Source of the DNA: Treponema sp. | GTDB taxonomy: Bacteria > Spirochaetota > Spirochaetia > Treponematales > Breznakiellaceae | Reading direction: 5' to 3' | Assembly (NCBI GenBank): GCA_031258505.1 | Contig: JAIRMT010000136.1 | Coordinates: 1-5,830 of the forward strand | Length of the DNA: 5,830 bases | Shown: positions 1 to 5,639 of the stretch, piece after piece | Layout of the letters: each line of letters begins with the position of its first letter | Numbering within the stretch: position 1 is the stretch's first letter | Notes under the pieces: model-generated | Database searches by the model: none | What the model was told of the DNA's origin: nothing | What the model saw: only the letters and a program-made list of their open reading frames with translations | Made by a program: the position numbers and the translations under genes

Positions 1-103
1 ACATAGCCTTGATCTCTGACGACTTTAGGTCCATCTCGTAACGGTTAATTTCCGAGATGACGTGATATATAGCTCCCTCTTGGAGTTCTCTTAAAGTTCT
101 CAT
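1..103 (-). CDS. REP-associated tyrosine transposase (RAYT, Y1_Tnp family), N-terminal fragment cut by window edge
   Basis: An ATG at 101-103 (read as CAT on the plus strand) opens a minus-strand frame of 34 codons that runs off the left edge without a stop. The peptide begins MRTLRELQEGAIYHVISEIN and continues with RYEMDLKSSEIKAM. This matches the usual opening of RAYT / IS200-like Y1 transposases: a short basic lead, a G-A-x-Y-H-V strand, a polar segment often containing NR, then an acidic helix. Such enzymes use a catalytic tyrosine and an HUH metal site on single-stranded DNA hairpins. Neither motif lies in this fragment, so activity cannot be judged. The ribosome binding site is weak (ATAGGT just before ATG). 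The neighbouring degenerate GGTGTCTGGCACC repeats are the kind of site these proteins act on, which supports the call. It could be a decayed copy, since only the first fifth or so is visible. Confidence 0.72.
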   Translation of the reverse strand, partial: MRTLRELQEGAIYHVISEINRYEMDLKSSEIKAM

Positions 104-140
104 ACCTATATTAAGACGCTGGGAAGGTAAAATGCTTTAG

Positions 141-225
141 TTTTTGGGTGTCTTTTTTTGTCTTTTTTGGGTGTCTGGCACCAAAGCGCGGCATAGGTTG
201 CGTGTGTGGCACCAAAGCCGGCATA
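141..225. repeat. REP-like element: T-rich direct repeats plus two copies of a GTGTSTGGCACCAAAGC motif
   Basis: Two near-identical units lie at 171-195 (GTGTCTGGCACCAAAGCGCG then GCATA) and 202-225 (GTGTGTGGCACCAAAGCCGG then CATA). They differ by one substitution and a short indel. The first contains GGTGTCTGGCACC (170-182), an imperfect palindrome with a 6-bp stem (one G-T pair) around a single T, so it can fold as a mini-hairpin. A partial extra copy, T-run plus GGGTGTCT, occurs at 141-153 and again at 163-176. This motif type is commonly found beside RAYT transposase genes, and the start of one lies about 40 bases to the left. I read the block as a REP/BIME-like end or decayed copies. A minor alternative is that the T-runs belong to a degenerate terminator. 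Confidence 0.6.
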
Positions 226-293
226 AACAAAACAACCCTGCCTGCAAGCAGACGAGGCTGGTTCATTCGAGGTCTTCTTTCTTGAAGTCAGTT

Positions 294-322
294 TTGAGTA
301 TAATGAAGCAGTTCGGTATAGA
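294..322 (+). promoter_or_regulatory. Promoter region of the 2-oxoacid oxidoreductase operon
   Basis: A perfect consensus -10 hexamer TATAAT lies at 299-304, but no good -35 is found 16-18 bases upstream (the TTGAAG at 282-287 is only 11 bases away). A second candidate overlaps it: TTGAGT at 294-299, a 17-base spacer, then TATAGA at 317-322, with 4 of 6 matches in each hexamer. Either would start transcription some 45-65 bases before the first gene. The sequence does not decide between them. Confidence 0.5.
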
Positions 323-346
323 CTTGTTCGGGTAGTCCGAACAAGT
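322..346. promoter_or_regulatory. Perfect 10-bp inverted repeat in the operon leader (operator or leader hairpin)
   Basis: ACTTGTTCGG (322-331) and CCGAACAAGT (337-346) are exact reverse complements separated by GTAGT. No T-run follows, so it is not a typical intrinsic terminator. It ends 28 bases before the first start codon and would lie just downstream of or across the transcription start. That suits either a dimeric repressor site or a 5'-UTR hairpin. A further GTTCGG at 311-316 could also pair with CCGAAC (337-342), giving an alternative fold or an extra half-site. Confidence 0.6.
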
Positions 347-374
347 GAACTAACTATCTAAATAAGGAAGCAAG

Positions 375-605
375 ATGGCAAAGAGAGGAAAAGTCCTTAT
401 TGACCGCGAGCGGTGTAAGGGGTGTCTGTTGTGTGTTCGCGCCTGTCCGATGAAGGTGCTGACAGTGGATACTGAGCCAAATGAAGGCGGCAGTTATCCC
501 AGCAAAGCGGAGTATGGCGCAAAGTGTATCGCCTGTGGGAACTGTTTTGAGGTATGCCCTGATGTGTGTATTGAGGTGTATGAGCTTGAGGAGGGGGCGG
601 CGTGA
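375..605 (+). CDS. vorD: 2-oxoacid:ferredoxin oxidoreductase delta subunit, 2x[4Fe-4S] ferredoxin
   Basis: This 76-residue protein is a two-cluster bacterial ferredoxin-type subunit. Two C-x2-C-x2-C-x3-C-P motifs are present: C14, C17, C20, C24-P25 and C51, C54, C57, C61-P62. They are separated by an insert (about 30-48) with the GGSYPSKAEY stretch common in KorD/VorD subunits. It should carry electrons from the TPP/FeS catalytic core to soluble ferredoxin in the cytoplasm. The start is supported by TAAGGAAG (363-370) just upstream of ATG. The stop codon overlaps the GTG start of the next gene by 4 bases, which implies translational coupling. There is no signal peptide or membrane segment. 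Its position at the head of a vorB-type operon gives it a role beyond a generic ferredoxin. Kor and Vor delta subunits are not separable from sequence alone, so the symbol follows the alpha subunit. Confidence 0.9.
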   Translation: MAKRGKVLIDRERCKGCLLCVRACPMKVLTVDTEPNEGGSYPSKAEYGAKCIACGNCFEVCPDVCIEVYELEEGAA

Positions 606-1732
606 GTGAAAAGGTATTGATGAAGGGGAATGAGGCTATTGCAGAAGCGGCTATCAGGGCAGGCTGCGGCGCTTACTTTGGCTATCCCATCACGCCGCAG
701 AACGAGATTGCGGCGTATATGGCGTTGCACATGCTGGACAAGGGGCGCGTGTTTATTCAGGCTGAGAGCGAAGTTGCGGCGATCAACATGGTGTATGGGG
801 CTTCGGCAGCCGGTGCGCGGGCTATGACGAGTTCGTCAAGTCCGGGTATCAGCCTCAAGCAGGAGGGCATGTCATACGCGGCGGGCGCGGATATACCGCT
901 AGTGCTGGCGAATGTGGTGCGCGGCGGTCCGGGGCTGGGTTCCATTGCGCCGGCGCAGAGCGATTACTTCCAGTCAACGCGGGGCGGAGGACACGGCGAC
1001 TACCGGTGTATTGTGCTTGCGCCCAAAAGTGTGCAGGAGTGCGCTGACTTCACCGTGCTTGCTTTTGACCTTGCCGACCAATACCGTATGCCGGTCATTG
1101 TGCTTGCCGACGGCATGATCGGGCAGATGATGGAAGGCGTGGTTTTGCCGCCGGAGCGCGACCTGTCCTCGCTTCCTGAACGGGACTGGACAGTGGGTAA
1201 GATGCATGGCCGTGCAAGCCGACACATCACCTCGCTTGCTCTGGTACCAGAGGAACTTGAAGCAAAGACGCGCGCGCGGTTTCAGCGGTATGAAGACATC
1301 AAGGAGAAGGAAACTGCCTTTGAATACCGAGGAATCACAACAACAAGTCTCCAATGCCGGGGGCGCGATGAGGGCGTTGAGCAGGCAGTTGCTATTGACG
1401 CGGCAAATGCAGACATCACGCTGGTTGCCTATGGTACAGCGGCGCGTGTGGCGCAGGGCGCCAAGAAACTGGCGGAACAGGCTGGTTTATCTGTGGCGCT
1501 ATTCAGGCCCATTAGTCTCTGGCCGTTCCCCTATCAAGCGCTTGCCAGCATTGCTAAAACCGGCAAGCCTATTTTAAGCGTGGAGATGAGCCTGGGTCAG
1601 CTTGTGGAAGACGTGAAGCTGGCTGTTCTGGGCAGCGCGCCTGTGCATTTGCTGGGACATTCTGGCGGAGTCATTCCCACTGAGGAAGAGGTCTTCGCCA
1701 AAGTAAAAGAAATTCTGGGGGGAAAAGCATGA
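602..1732 (+). CDS. vorB: 2-oxoacid:ferredoxin oxidoreductase alpha subunit, VorB type (3-methyl-2-oxobutanoate dehydrogenase subunit)
   Basis: This 376-residue alpha subunit carries the pyrimidine-binding half of the TPP site (PFOR domain I, about 1-230) and the following PFOR domain II (about 255-360). Visible motifs are YPITPQNE (28-35), the AESE stretch around E57, TSSSSPG (76-82), RGGPGLG (107-113) and GGGHGDY (128-134). The PGLG...AQSDYFQ...GGGHGDY pattern is typical of VorB-type rather than 2-oxoglutarate (KorA, GPSTG) subunits. That favours branched-chain 2-oxoacids such as 2-oxoisovalerate, oxidised to acyl-CoA plus CO2 with reduction of ferredoxin. The start is GTG at 602, preceded by a strong GAGGAGGGG (588-596) and overlapping the ferredoxin stop as GTGA. 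The length is normal for the family. Its last codons overlap the next gene by ATGA. Substrate specificity is inferred from the motif, not proven. Confidence 0.92.
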   Translation: MSEKVLMKGNEAIAEAAIRAGCGAYFGYPITPQNEIAAYMALHMLDKGRVFIQAESEVAAINMVYGASAAGARAMTSSSSPGISLKQEGMSYAAGADIPLVLANVVRGGPGLGSIAPAQSDYFQSTRGGGHGDYRCIVLAPKSVQECADFTVLAFDLADQYRMPVIVLADGMIGQMMEGVVLPPERDLSSLPERDWTVGKMHGRASRHITSLALVPEELEAKTRARFQRYEDIKEKETAFEYRGITTTSLQCRGRDEGVEQAVAIDAANADITLVAYGTAARVAQGAKKLAEQAGLSVALFRPISLWPFPYQALASIAKTGKPILSVEMSLGQLVEDVKLAVLGSAPVHLLGHSGGVIPTEEEVFAKVKEILGGKA

Positions 1733-2487
1733 AGCTGCTGAAAAAATACCCGAAAAGCCTTTACGACGTGCCGACAAAGTATTGTGCAGGCTGTGGGCAT
1801 GGTGTCATACACCGAATCATTACTGAACTGGTTGACGAAATGGGCTTACGGGAAAAGGCAATCATCACTAATCCAGTGGGCTGCGCGATCTGGGCTGATC
1901 TGTACTTCGACTTTGACTCGGTACAGCCGCCCCACGGACGTACGCCAGCCGCAGCAACCGGCGTCAAGCGCGTTCTTCCCGACCATCTGGTGATTTGCTA
2001 TCAGGGCGACGGCGATATGGCGGCTATTGGTACGGCGGAAATGATACACGCGGCAAACCGAGGCGAAAAGTTCACAACCATCTTTGTCAACAACGCCATC
2101 TACGGTATGACTGGCGGCCAAATGGCGCCGACCACGCTCGTTGGACAGAAAGCTACCACTGCGCCTCATGGACGCGACCCGGATGCAGCCGGTATGGGCT
2201 ATCCCATACGCGTCTGTGAACTGCTTGCCACGCTTGAGGGAAGCCGCTACATAGCCCGCGGCGCGGTTAATAACGCGGCCAATACCCGTAAAACCAAACA
2301 GTACATAAAGAAAGCGCTTGAGGCGCAGATGAGCGGCAAGGGTTTTACTATGGTTGAGGTACTGTCCCAGTGTCCCACTAACTGGGGCTTGGCTCCAGTC
2401 CAAGCAGTCGAATGGCTTGAACAAAACATGGTTCCAGTCTTCCGGCTGGGGGAAATCAAGAACACGCTTGAAGGAGAAAAAAAATGA
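1729..2487 (+). CDS. vorA: 2-oxoacid:ferredoxin oxidoreductase beta subunit, TPP-binding
   Basis: This 252-residue subunit binds the diphosphate end of thiamine pyrophosphate. The N-terminal YCAGCGHG (18-25) is the conserved CxGCGH stretch of beta subunits. GC at 51-52 and HGRTPAAATG (69-78) are also family features. The TPP/Mg motif runs from GDGD (93-96) to the NN pair (121-122), followed by YGMTGGQ (125-131) and the PTT of the active-site loop. It pairs with the alpha subunit to form the catalytic unit. The ATG at 1729 overlaps the preceding stop as ATGA and has GGGGGGAA (1717-1724) as its ribosome binding site. The length and C-terminus are ordinary for a Vor/Kor beta subunit (some Kor beta subunits are longer). 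Symbols vary between groups, and korB is an equally common label. Confidence 0.92.
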   Translation: MKLLKKYPKSLYDVPTKYCAGCGHGVIHRIITELVDEMGLREKAIITNPVGCAIWADLYFDFDSVQPPHGRTPAAATGVKRVLPDHLVICYQGDGDMAAIGTAEMIHAANRGEKFTTIFVNNAIYGMTGGQMAPTTLVGQKATTAPHGRDPDAAGMGYPIRVCELLATLEGSRYIARGAVNNAANTRKTKQYIKKALEAQMSGKGFTMVEVLSQCPTNWGLAPVQAVEWLEQNMVPVFRLGEIKNTLEGEKK

Positions 2488-3020
2488 CAGAAAAGTCATT
2501 CTTCGCTGGTTTTGGCGGTCAGGGGATCATCTCTCTGGGGCAAATCTGGGTATACTGCGCCATGAACGAGGGCAAGAACGTTACCTTCTTCCCTTTCTAT
2601 GGCGCGGAGAAGCGCGGCGGCATTGCCCGCGCCGGCGTAGTGGTGTCAGACGAGGAAATCGACAGCCCGCTTGTTACCACGCCTGACTCGTGTCTGGTTA
2701 TGAACGCTGATTCGTTACCGCTCTGTGAAGGGCTTTTGAAGCAGGACGGCGTCATGCTCATTAACACGTCGCTTGTTAAGGATAAGCCCAAACGCAGCGA
2801 TCTCCGCGTACACACGCTGGACATTACTGGTGTTGCCGAGCGTATCGGCAACGCCCGCTTTGCGAACATGGTTGCTCTGGGCGCAATGGCGCGGCTCACT
2901 GGCGCGCTGTCGTTAAGCGACATTGAGCCGATTCTTAAAAAGTTTTTTTCGCCTGACAAGCATAAGTTTGTGCCTATGAATGTTCAGGCAATGAAAGCTG
3001 GCTACGACGCAGTGTCGTAG
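2484..3020 (+). CDS. vorC: 2-oxoacid:ferredoxin oxidoreductase gamma subunit
   Basis: This 178-residue protein is a PFOR gamma / catalytic-gamma domain. It opens with the glycine-rich loop GFGGQGI (9-15) after the first strand. It then has FPFYGAEKRGGIAR (36-49), the family's FxPxYGxExRGG signature, here with Phe for the common Ser or Ala after Pro. The remainder (about 60-178) follows the usual pattern: MNADS in the middle, a DITGVAERIGNARFANMVALGA segment at about 113-134, then a C-terminal helix pair. It completes the alpha-beta-gamma-delta complex and contributes to the CoA side of the active site in family members. The start ATG at 2484 overlaps the beta stop as ATGA, with AAGGAG (2471-2476) upstream. 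It is the last gene of the operon and ends 12 bases before a strong stem-loop. The symbol korC is an alternative. Confidence 0.9.
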   Translation: MTEKSFFAGFGGQGIISLGQIWVYCAMNEGKNVTFFPFYGAEKRGGIARAGVVVSDEEIDSPLVTTPDSCLVMNADSLPLCEGLLKQDGVMLINTSLVKDKPKRSDLRVHTLDITGVAERIGNARFANMVALGAMARLTGALSLSDIEPILKKFFSPDKHKFVPMNVQAMKAGYDAVS

Positions 3021-3032
3021 TTGCTAACAACA

Positions 3033-3069
3033 CGTTTGCCGGGCAAGCATACTCCTTTCCCGGCAAACG
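3033..3069. terminator. Stem-loop between convergent transcription units, probable bidirectional terminator
   Basis: CGTTTGCCGGG (3033-3043) and CCCGGCAAACG (3059-3069) form a perfect 11-bp stem with a 15-base loop. It lies 12 bases after the oxidoreductase operon and 13 bases after the lysA stop on the other strand, exactly between the two. Neither strand has a U-run after the stem, so efficient intrinsic termination is uncertain. It may act with Rho or protect the 3' ends of both mRNAs. Confidence 0.6.
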
Positions 3070-3082
3070 CCAGCGCGCGATA

Positions 3083-4306
3083 TTAGCCTGACCGGGCGCT
3101 AGGAACGATAAGCTGATCCTGTATCAGCGCCTGATAGGTATCGCGGGGACGAATAAGGCGATCCTGCCCGTTGAGGTCGATGAGGACTTCGGCGGGACGG
3201 AGTCGCAGGTTGTAGTTGGACGCCATGCTGTAACCATAAGCGCCGACATTCGCTATGCAGACCAGATCGCCCGGCGCAGGTAAAGGCAGTTCGCGGTCAT
3301 GCGCAAGAACGTCGCCGCTCTCGCAGATGTTGCCGGTAATCGTAAGCCTGCGCCTTTCGGTACTGGCTGTAACAAACTGGATTTCATGCCAAGAGTCGTA
3401 GAGAACCGGACGCATCAGCGTGTTAAAGCCAATGTCTGTTCCGACGTAGGTTTCGCCGTAGTTTTCCTTCACGCTATGAACCGTACCCAGCAGGGTTCCT
3501 GATTCCGCGCAGATATAGCGTCCCGGCTCAACCATGATGGTGATTTCACGCCCATACTTTGAGATAAAATGCTGTATCATGCGGGTAAGTTTTTGTCCAA
3601 GCTCCTCTAGTTCAAGCCGCGCTTCGCCGTGGTAGGGAACGCCGAAGCCCCCGCCCAGGTCAAGAAACGCGAGTTCAGGAAAGCCGGCCGCGACCTCAAA
3701 CAGGGCGGCGGCGGCTTGAAGATACTCGCCGCTTTGCAGAAAGAGTGAGCCAATGTGCTGATTGACGCCGGCTATACTCAGACCGTAGCGCGCGGCAAGT
3801 TCCTGAACACGGCAAACATCCTTTGTTTCTATGCCGAACTTGCTCTTACCGCCAGTTACCACCTTGGCGCTGTGTCCCACGCCCACACCCGGATTGAGCC
3901 GGAACGCCACACGGCGCGGGAGTCCGGCTTTACCGTACTGCTCAAGCTGGGAGAGCGAATCAAGGCTTGTCATAACGCCTCGCTCGGCGGCAAAACGCAG
4001 TTCCTCGATTGACACATTGTTAGGTATGAAAAAAATTTCGTCTGGCTGAAACCCTGCCGCTATTTCGGTCAGAATCTCTCCGGGCGACATAGCGTCAACG
4101 CGGAGACCTTCGCTGCGGATGATTTTCAGCAGCTCAATGTTCGTGTTTGCCTTTGCCGAATAGTTGGCGGCGAAAAACGGCAGGGAGACAAGGCCGCTGA
4201 TTTCTCGGCAGCGTTCACGAATAAGCGTTTCGTCATACACATAGAGGGGCGAACCATACTTTGAGACCAATGCGTATAACTGTTCAGGCGTAAGGCGTTC
4301 TGGCAT
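3083..4306 (-). CDS. lysA: Diaminopimelate decarboxylase
   Basis: This 407-residue, fold-type III PLP enzyme converts meso-2,6-diaminopimelate to L-lysine and CO2, the last step of lysine synthesis. The alanine-racemase-like barrel (about 25-280) carries the Schiff-base lysine K52 in NYSAKANTN, H184 in HIGS, the phosphate loop GGGFG (218-222) and EPGR (260-263). The C-terminal beta domain has the catalytic C328 in ICESGD, the substrate-binding MRPVLYDSWHEI (298-309) and AYGYSMASNYN (356-366). CESGD and RPxLY favour DAP over ornithine or arginine decarboxylase. The length is near the usual 410-430. The ATG start gives a normal N-terminus and lies 9 bases after the stop of the upstream repeat-protein gene. 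No clear Shine-Dalgarno is seen (only GGTAAG), so translation may depend on coupling to that gene. No lysine riboswitch is visible upstream of the pair. Confidence 0.93.
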   Translation of the reverse strand: MPERLTPEQLYALVSKYGSPLYVYDETLIRERCREISGLVSLPFFAANYSAKANTNIELLKIIRSEGLRVDAMSPGEILTEIAAGFQPDEIFFIPNNVSIEELRFAAERGVMTSLDSLSQLEQYGKAGLPRRVAFRLNPGVGVGHSAKVVTGGKSKFGIETKDVCRVQELAARYGLSIAGVNQHIGSLFLQSGEYLQAAAALFEVAAGFPELAFLDLGGGFGVPYHGEARLELEELGQKLTRMIQHFISKYGREITIMVEPGRYICAESGTLLGTVHSVKENYGETYVGTDIGFNTLMRPVLYDSWHEIQFVTASTERRRLTITGNICESGDVLAHDRELPLPAPGDLVCIANVGAYGYSMASNYNLRLRPAEVLIDLNGQDRLIRPRDTYQALIQDQLIVPSARSG

Positions 4307-4315
4307 GGTTTTTGC

Positions 4316-5575
4316 TTACCGTTTGCGAGAGGCCTGGAGTACGGCGTTGGTTTTGCGTTTTACGAGAGAGAGCGCTTCCGGGTTCTGACTGACTGCCGCG
4401 ATGCACAGTTCTTCGCTCTGCTTGTTGGCAAACTGCAGGGCTAGGCCATTTTGCTTTGCCGCAGTGAGACAGATGTCCGTACTTTGCTTTTTCACGAATT
4501 GCAGAGCCAAGCCATTTTGTCGCACAGCCTCAATGCAGTTTTCGTTCTTCTGCTTCTGTACGAACTGGAGCGCCAAACCGTCTTGCCGTACCGCCTCAAG
4601 GCAGAGATCGGGACGCTGCTTCTGTACGAACTGGAGCGCGAGACCGTTCTGCTTAACCGCCTCAAAACAAAGGCTCGGTTTCTGTTTCTGTACGAACTGG
4701 AGCGCCAGGCCGTTTTGCCGTACCGCCTCAAAGCAGAGATCGGGACGTTGCTTCTGTACGAACTGGAGCGCCAGGCCGTTCTGTTTAACCGCCTCAAGAC
4801 ATATATCAGCCGACTGCTTCTCGACGTATTGCAGGGCAAAGCCGTTTTCTGAAACTGCCAGCAAACAAAACTCCCGCGTCTTCCGCGTCAGATGGCGCAA
4901 GGCAAGGCCGTTCTGTTTAAGCGCAGCGCGGATAATATCGGGACCGCGCTTCTTCACGAATTGCAAGGCGTCGCCTTCCTGTGTAACCGCTGCGAGATTA
5001 AGCTTCGGCGTCCGCTTCTTCACAAACTCAAGCGCCATGCCGTTTTGCTTAACGGCGGCAAGGCAGAGCTCTGGCGTCTGCTTCTTAACTTGTTCTAGTA
5101 GAAGGCCGTTGTACTGAACAGCCGCCAAACAAACCTCTGGCGTCTGCTTTTTTACGAACCCAAGAGCGTTCCCGTTCTGTTGAACTGCGGCAAGCGCCAG
5201 TTCGGGCATCCGCTTCTGGATGTTTTGCAACTGTTCCAGAATCAAGCCGTTTTGTCGGACTGCGGCAAGCCGCAGCTCCGGCGTCCGTAGAGAGACCGGC
5301 ACATACTCCAGCGCCTTTCCGTTTTGCTTAACAGCAGCGAGACAAATCTCCGCTGTGAGCGCATCTTCGTCAATAAAGCGTATGGCTAGACCATTTTGCT
5401 TGACTGCCACCAGACAGATAGCCGGCTTTTGGTCATCAACAAACTCAATAGCCTCGCCGTTTTGCCTTACAGCGGCAAGGCAAAGTTCCTCAGTTTGTGT
5501 CTGTAACCACTCAAGCGCGAGGCCATCCTGCTTTACCGCTTCCAAATCGGACAAATACATAGCATCTTTATTCAT
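4316..5575 (-). CDS. DUF4116-like repeat protein of 18 tandem ~22-residue helical repeats
   Basis: This 419-residue protein consists of 18 tandem repeats plus a 14-residue basic tail (406-419). Repeats start at about residues 1, 25, 47, 69, 93, 117, 142, 164 and then every 22 residues to 405. Repeats 1, 4, 5 and 6 are 24-25 residues long, and all others are 22. The typical unit has P5, L7, C8, A11-V12-K13-Q14-N15-G16 and A18-L19-Q20-F21-V22. It predicts two short amphipathic helices with a turn at Asn-Gly, stacking as an alpha solenoid. The pattern matches my knowledge of DUF4116 (Pfam), whose function is unknown. Such solenoids usually bind proteins. There is no signal peptide, membrane segment or catalytic motif, so it is probably cytoplasmic. 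The ATG at 5575 follows AGGAGG (complement of 5587-5592) with an 11-base gap. It is probably cotranscribed with lysA. All 13 cysteines sit at repeat position 8. Confidence 0.85.
   Translation of the reverse strand: MNKDAMYLSDLEAVKQDGLALEWLQTQTEELCLAAVRQNGEAIEFVDDQKPAICLVAVKQNGLAIRFIDEDALTAEICLAAVKQNGKALEYVPVSLRTPELRLAAVRQNGLILEQLQNIQKRMPELALAAVQQNGNALGFVKKQTPEVCLAAVQYNGLLLEQVKKQTPELCLAAVKQNGMALEFVKKRTPKLNLAAVTQEGDALQFVKKRGPDIIRAALKQNGLALRHLTRKTREFCLLAVSENGFALQYVEKQSADICLEAVKQNGLALQFVQKQRPDLCFEAVRQNGLALQFVQKQKPSLCFEAVKQNGLALQFVQKQRPDLCLEAVRQDGLALQFVQKQKNENCIEAVRQNGLALQFVKKQSTDICLTAAKQNGLALQFANKQSEELCIAAVSQNPEALSLVKRKTNAVLQASRKR
4361..5152 (-). repeat. 66-bp tandem coding repeats, 12 in uninterrupted register, the middle ones nearly identical
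   Basis: Repeats 7-18 of the solenoid gene follow each other every 66 bases without indels. The block 4427-4822 (repeats 12-17) is the most uniform. By eye, the units at 4559-4624 and 4691-4756 match at 61 of 66 bases. Units at 4625-4690 and 4757-4822 share a different variant (TTAACCGCCTC in place of CGTACCGCCTC on the plus strand). This alternation suggests that a 132-base double unit was duplicated. The outer repeats have diverged, which fits expansion from the middle by unequal recombination or slippage. Confidence 0.9.
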
Positions 5576-5586
5576 AAATCGAAGGT

Positions 5587-5616
5587 CCTCCTGATTTAAT
5601 TTTTGGGTATAATACC
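5587..5616 (-). promoter_or_regulatory. Ribosome binding site and possible promoter/operator of the repeat-protein gene
   Basis: On the minus strand a full AGGAGG (5592-5587) precedes the start codon by 11 bases. Upstream of it GGTATTATACC (5616-5606) is a perfect 11-base palindrome containing TATTAT as a possible -10. The bases farther upstream are A/T-rich (5617-5638), but no convincing -35 is present. A palindrome over the -10 could be a repressor site. The ribosome binding site is firm, the promoter only tentative. Confidence 0.4.
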
Positions 5617-5639
5617 ATAAGGATAAAAAAAATAAGATA

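Noticed and set aside
144..335. A 63-codon plus-strand frame before the operon
   Set aside because: It runs through the T-tracts, REP-like repeats, promoter and inverted repeat, has no ribosome binding site, and its product looks unlike a protein.
1846..2499. A 217-codon minus-strand frame antisense to the beta subunit
   Set aside because: The plus strand encodes a protein with clear TPP-binding motifs, and the antisense product shows no family features.
4401..5117. A 238-codon plus-strand open frame rich in Cys/Phe/Arg, and further long frames at 4451-4852 (+) and 4492-4839 (-)
   Set aside because: They are shadows of the 66-base periodic repeat gene. A stop-free repeat unit stays open in other frames because its period is a multiple of three. 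They have no ribosome binding sites and low-complexity products.
4361..5152. Regular 66-base spacing considered as a CRISPR array
   Set aside because: There are no alternating unique spacers. The whole period is repeat, it is in frame, and it encodes a helical solenoid.
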